A stretch of DNA of 7,974 nt. It comes from Treponema sp. (GTDB lineage: Bacteria; Spirochaetota; Spirochaetia; Treponematales; Breznakiellaceae). The notes below the pieces were generated by a model. The model saw nothing but the letters and a program-made list of their open reading frames with translations. It did not search any database and was not told the DNA's origin. Shown in pieces: positions 5,134 through 7,974 of this stretch; position 1 is the first letter of the stretch, and the number at the start of each line of letters is the position of its first letter. The stretch covers positions 1 through 7,974 of the forward strand of contig WRAL01000051.1 in the NCBI GenBank assembly GCA_009780285.1. The letters are read 5' to 3'. Both the position numbers and the translations under genes were made by a program.

Positions 5134-6912
5134 TTACTTTACGTAAAGCTCGCGCTCCACGTAGCTCGTGTGCAAAAGCTTGTGCGCGAGCTTGCCGTTC
5201 GGCTCGCCGAGGAAGTCCTTGTAAAGCTGCGCGATCATCGGGTTGTGGTGCGCGCATCTCTGGCCGGCCTTCGAGTCGTCGCTGTAAAGGCCCTGGCCGC
5301 GTTTTTTGCGTATCTCGTCCACGGCGCCGTAGGGCTGGCCGCCGCCGGAAATGCAGCCGCCCCGGCAGGCCATCACCTCGACGAAATCGTAGGGCGGCTT
5401 CCGGCCGGCCTTTTTCGCCTCGCGCAGCCTGTCCAGAACGGAGGCTATGTTCCCCATCTGGTGCGCCACGGCGATATTCACCTGCCTGCCGTCCTCGAAT
5501 TCGATCGTCGCTTCCTTCACTCCCTCAAGGCCGCGCGCCGGCTTGAATTCCACGCCCAAAAGCTCCTTTCCGGCGACGAGGCTGTAGGCCGTCCTTACCG
5601 CGGCTTCCATGACGCCGCCGGTCACGCCGAAAATCGTTCCGGCGCCGGAATACGGCCCGAGCGGGTTGTCGGCGCGCTCGTCCTCGAGCCGAAGGAAGTC
5701 TATGCCGGCCTGCTTGATCATGCGCGCGAGCTCGCGCGTGGTGATCACGATGTCCACGTCGTAGCCGGCGTCCGTGCCGTGGTACGCGCCGGCGCTGCGC
5801 ATGTCGTCGTTGCGCCGCGTCTCCCACTTTTTCGCCGTGCAGGGCATGATCGCCGCAGAGTACACCTTTTCAGGCGCAACGCCCGATTTCCCGGCCCAGT
5901 AGGTCTTGATCATCGCGCCGACCATCTGCATGGGGGATTTGGCCGTCGAAAAGTTGGGGATCATGTCCGGATAGTATTTTTCCAGGTAATCGACCCAGGA
6001 GGGGCAGCAGGAGGTGATCAAGGGAAGCGGGCCGTTGTTTCCCTCGAGGCGCTTCACCAGCTCGCGGCTTTCCTCCATTACGGTAAGGTCTGCGCCGAAG
6101 TTGGTGTCGAAGACCGTCTTGAAGCCCAGCCGCCGCAGGGCCGCGTAAAGCTTGCCCGTGGCCAGCGTGCCGGGCTCAAGGCCGAATTCCTCGGCTATGG
6201 CGACGCGAACCGCCGGCGCTATCTGCGCCACCGGATGAAGCGCCGGATCGTGAAGCGCGTCCCAAAGCTGCGCGGTGTCGTCGCGCTCGTAGATCGCGCC
6301 CACGGGGCAATGCGCGGCGCACTGCCCGCACTTTATGCAGGGGCTTTCCCCCAGGGGAATGTCCGCCGCCGCGGCGATCTTGCCGTGGAAGCCCCGGCCA
6401 AGGAATTCCAGCGCCCATACGTTCTGCACGTCCTGGCAGACCTTGACGCACCTGCCGCAGCGCACGCATTTTTCCGCGCAAAGGGTGATCGCCGGGTTGG
6501 AATCGTCCACCGGAATCTCGTTCACCATCCTCTTGTAGGGAGTCTCGCGAATGCCGAAATCGGAGGCCAGCGTCTGAAGCTCGCAGCAGCCGTTTCGCGG
6601 GCACTGGAGGCAGTCGTTGGGATGGTTCGAAAGGATAAGCTCCAGAACGACGCGCCGAGTCTTTATGATCTCGTCGTCGTGGGTGATGATGTTCTTGCCC
6701 GCGTAGCTTGAGTCCACCGCCGTGCAGCAGGCGCGGATCATCCTTGGGCTGCCGGCGACGCGGACGATGCAGATGCCGCAGGAGGCCCAGGCCGGAAGGT
6801 CGGGGTTGTAGCAGAGCGAGGGAATTATAACCCCGGCGCGGCGCGCCGCCTCCATAAGGGTCTCGCCTTCGGCGGCGCTGACCGGAATGCCGTTTATCGA
6901 AAAGTCTATCAT
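5134..6912 (-). CDS. hydA: [FeFe]-hydrogenase catalytic subunit (HydA/HndD type, NAD(P)-linked multimeric enzyme)
   Basis: This 592-residue cytoplasmic enzyme makes or consumes H2. With a NuoF-like partner it probably couples to NAD(H) and ferredoxin (electron bifurcation). Domains in order: a [2Fe-2S] domain (C34, C45, C48, C62 or C63); a His-Cys [4Fe-4S] site (H97, C101, C104, C110); two ferredoxin clusters (C149/C152/C155/C159 and C192/C195/C198/C202); then the H-cluster domain. The latter has L1 TSCCPSW (300-306, proton-relay C302 and ligand C303), L2 MPCTAKKWE (356-364, C358 and K361) and L3 EVMACRGGCISGGGQP (512-527, C516 and C520). The C-terminal small-subunit-like tail includes HHNPMIAQLYKDFLG and LLHTSY. 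All cluster ligands are present. L3 reads MACRGG where clostridial enzymes have MACPGG. The ATG at 6912 has a near-perfect AGGAGG 5 nt upstream. It lies 12 nt after the NuoF-like gene. HydEFG maturases are not in the window. Confidence 0.97.
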   Translation of the reverse strand: MIDFSINGIPVSAAEGETLMEAARRAGVIIPSLCYNPDLPAWASCGICIVRVAGSPRMIRACCTAVDSSYAGKNIITHDDEIIKTRRVVLELILSNHPNDCLQCPRNGCCELQTLASDFGIRETPYKRMVNEIPVDDSNPAITLCAEKCVRCGRCVKVCQDVQNVWALEFLGRGFHGKIAAAADIPLGESPCIKCGQCAAHCPVGAIYERDDTAQLWDALHDPALHPVAQIAPAVRVAIAEEFGLEPGTLATGKLYAALRRLGFKTVFDTNFGADLTVMEESRELVKRLEGNNGPLPLITSCCPSWVDYLEKYYPDMIPNFSTAKSPMQMVGAMIKTYWAGKSGVAPEKVYSAAIMPCTAKKWETRRNDDMRSAGAYHGTDAGYDVDIVITTRELARMIKQAGIDFLRLEDERADNPLGPYSGAGTIFGVTGGVMEAAVRTAYSLVAGKELLGVEFKPARGLEGVKEATIEFEDGRQVNIAVAHQMGNIASVLDRLREAKKAGRKPPYDFVEVMACRGGCISGGGQPYGAVDEIRKKRGQGLYSDDSKAGQRCAHHNPMIAQLYKDFLGEPNGKLAHKLLHTSYVERELYVK

Positions 6913-6924
6913 CCGTTCCTCCTT

Positions 6925-7974
6925 TTACAGGCGCGAGATCGCGCCGAACTTGCAGGCCGCCATGCACTCGCCGCACTTGACGCACTTGGACTTGTCTATA
7001 AAGTACGGCGGCTTTTTGAAGGCGCGGCCCGGGTACTTGCCCTCGACGGCTTCCTCGGCGACGATGCAGTCCGCCGGGCACTTTCTTACGCAGACGCCGC
7101 AGCCGGAGCATTTTACCGGGTCGATGGCGAAGCTCAAAAGGTTCTTGCACTTGCCGGCGCGGCATTTTCGCTCGCGAATATGCTCCAGGTACTCCTCGCG
7201 GAAGTTTTTCACCGTGGAAAGCACCGGGTTGGCCGCCGAGCCGCCGAGCATGCAAAGGCTGGCCTTGGTCATCGCCGCGCCTATCTCCTGGAGCTTGTCA
7301 AGGTCGGCCTCCTCGCCGTTCCCGTCGGTGATTTTTTCGAGTATGCGCAGGATCTGAATCGTGCCGATTCGGCAGGGCGAGCATTTCCCGCAGCTTTCGT
7401 CCACGCAGAAATCCATGTAGAAGCGCGCCACGTCCACCACGCAGTCGTCCTCGTCCATGACGATCATGCCGCCGGAGCCCATCATCGAGCCGTTTTCCGT
7501 CAGCGTCTCGAAGTCTATGTGCAGGTCCAGCGAGGCCTCGGTAAGAATGCCGCCGGAAGGCCCGCCGGTCTGGACGCCCTTGAACTTTTTGCCGTTCTTT
7601 ATCCCCCCGCCTATCTCGAAGATTATCTCGCGCAGCGTCGTTCCCATGGGAACCTCGACCAGGCCGGAGTTCCTGACCTTGCCGGTAAGCGCGAAGACAT
7701 TGGTTCCCTTGGAGGTTTCCGTGCCCATCGCGGACATCCATTTCCCGCCCTTTACCATGATGATGGGGATGTTGGCCAGGGTTTCCACGTTGTTGATAAG
7801 CGTGGGCATTCCCCAAAGGCCCTTGTTCGCGGGGAAGGGAGGCTTGGGAACCGGCATTCCGCGCTGGCCCTCGATGGACTTGATAAGCGCCGTTTCCTCG
7901 CCGCAGACGAAGGCGCCGGCGCCAAGCCGTATCTCTATGTCGAAGTCGAAGCCGCTTCCCAGGATGTTTTTTCC
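6925..7974 (-). CDS. hydB: NuoF-like diaphorase subunit of the [FeFe]-hydrogenase (HydB/HndC type), C-terminal part
   Basis: This is the flavin and iron-sulfur subunit that carries electrons between NAD(H) and the catalytic subunit; the family binds FMN. The gene enters from the right edge, and 349 codons are visible. In order: the NuoF core (GSGFDFDIEIRLGAGAF at 6-22 and CGEETAL at 24-30); PVPKPPFPANKGLWGMPTLI (41-60) and NNVETLANIP; an SLBB-type region (about 90-170); the NuoF [4Fe-4S] site (C195, C198, C201, C241); then a C-terminal two-cluster ferredoxin domain (C289/C292/C295/C299 and C331/C334/C337/C341). The extra ferredoxin tail separates HydB/HndC from plain NuoF of complex I. C271 and C276 in CRAGKC precede it. 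The linker between the two ferredoxin clusters is about 12 residues longer than the usual form. An internal ATG (7857) is not the true start, since the conserved NuoF sequence continues upstream in frame. A NuoE/HndA-like partner is expected outside the window. Confidence 0.95.
   Translation of the reverse strand, partial: GKNILGSGFDFDIEIRLGAGAFVCGEETALIKSIEGQRGMPVPKPPFPANKGLWGMPTLINNVETLANIPIIMVKGGKWMSAMGTETSKGTNVFALTGKVRNSGLVEVPMGTTLREIIFEIGGGIKNGKKFKGVQTGGPSGGILTEASLDLHIDFETLTENGSMMGSGGMIVMDEDDCVVDVARFYMDFCVDESCGKCSPCRIGTIQILRILEKITDGNGEEADLDKLQEIGAAMTKASLCMLGGSAANPVLSTVKNFREEYLEHIRERKCRAGKCKNLLSFAIDPVKCSGCGVCVRKCPADCIVAEEAVEGKYPGRAFKKPPYFIDKSKCVKCGECMAACKFGAISRL

Noticed and set aside
5170..6711. 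513-codon open frame on the plus strand
   Set aside because: It lies wholly antisense to the hydrogenase gene, whose every motif is intact. It is a product of high GC third positions and shows no recognisable domain.

Overview
The window looks like a piece of a GC-rich, anaerobic spirochaete chromosome, most likely from the Treponema lineage. Three things point there. Two tandem genes encode secreted proteins of the FlaA family, the sheath of spirochaete periplasmic flagella. The RsmH fragment carries a 'DLGIS-YHY' block that I associate with treponemal RsmH. An NAD-linked [FeFe]-hydrogenase indicates a fermentative or H2-cycling anaerobe. Every gene I can support lies on the minus strand, so the window reads right to left in transcription order. 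The species cannot be named from this sequence.

Right-hand block (7974 to about 3449): a hydrogenase transcription unit entering from outside the window. It holds the C-terminal part of a NuoF/HndC/HydB-type flavo-iron-sulfur subunit, then a complete HydA/HndD-type catalytic subunit, then deoC (deoxyribose-phosphate aldolase), then a membrane-anchored protein that resembles a periplasmic binding protein. Gaps are 12, 23 and 12 nt, with no internal terminator or promoter seen. The NuoE/HndA-type partner would be expected just beyond the right edge.

Middle block (3452 to 1824): a sigma-70-type promoter, whose -35 box overlaps the stop codon of the preceding gene, drives two FlaA-family genes separated by 20 nt. 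A strong intrinsic terminator closes this unit.

Left-hand block (1794 to 1): an uncharacterised protein with a nuclease-like N-terminal half and a probable winged-helix C-terminus starts only about 30 nt after the terminator. It is followed by a 205-nt AT-rich intergenic stretch. That stretch carries the promoter of the division/cell-wall (mra/dcw) cluster and a textbook MraZ operator of three TGGGN repeats at 10-nt spacing. mraZ and the 5' part of rsmH follow, separated only by a run of nine G that also serves as the rsmH ribosome-binding region.

Most of the window is recognisable housekeeping, motility and energy metabolism. I see no CRISPR array, mobile element, tRNA or rRNA, and nothing I would call a new multi-gene system. 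The items most worth following up are the nuclease-like orphan, the MraZ operator, the G9 tract and the hydrogenase-deoC linkage.
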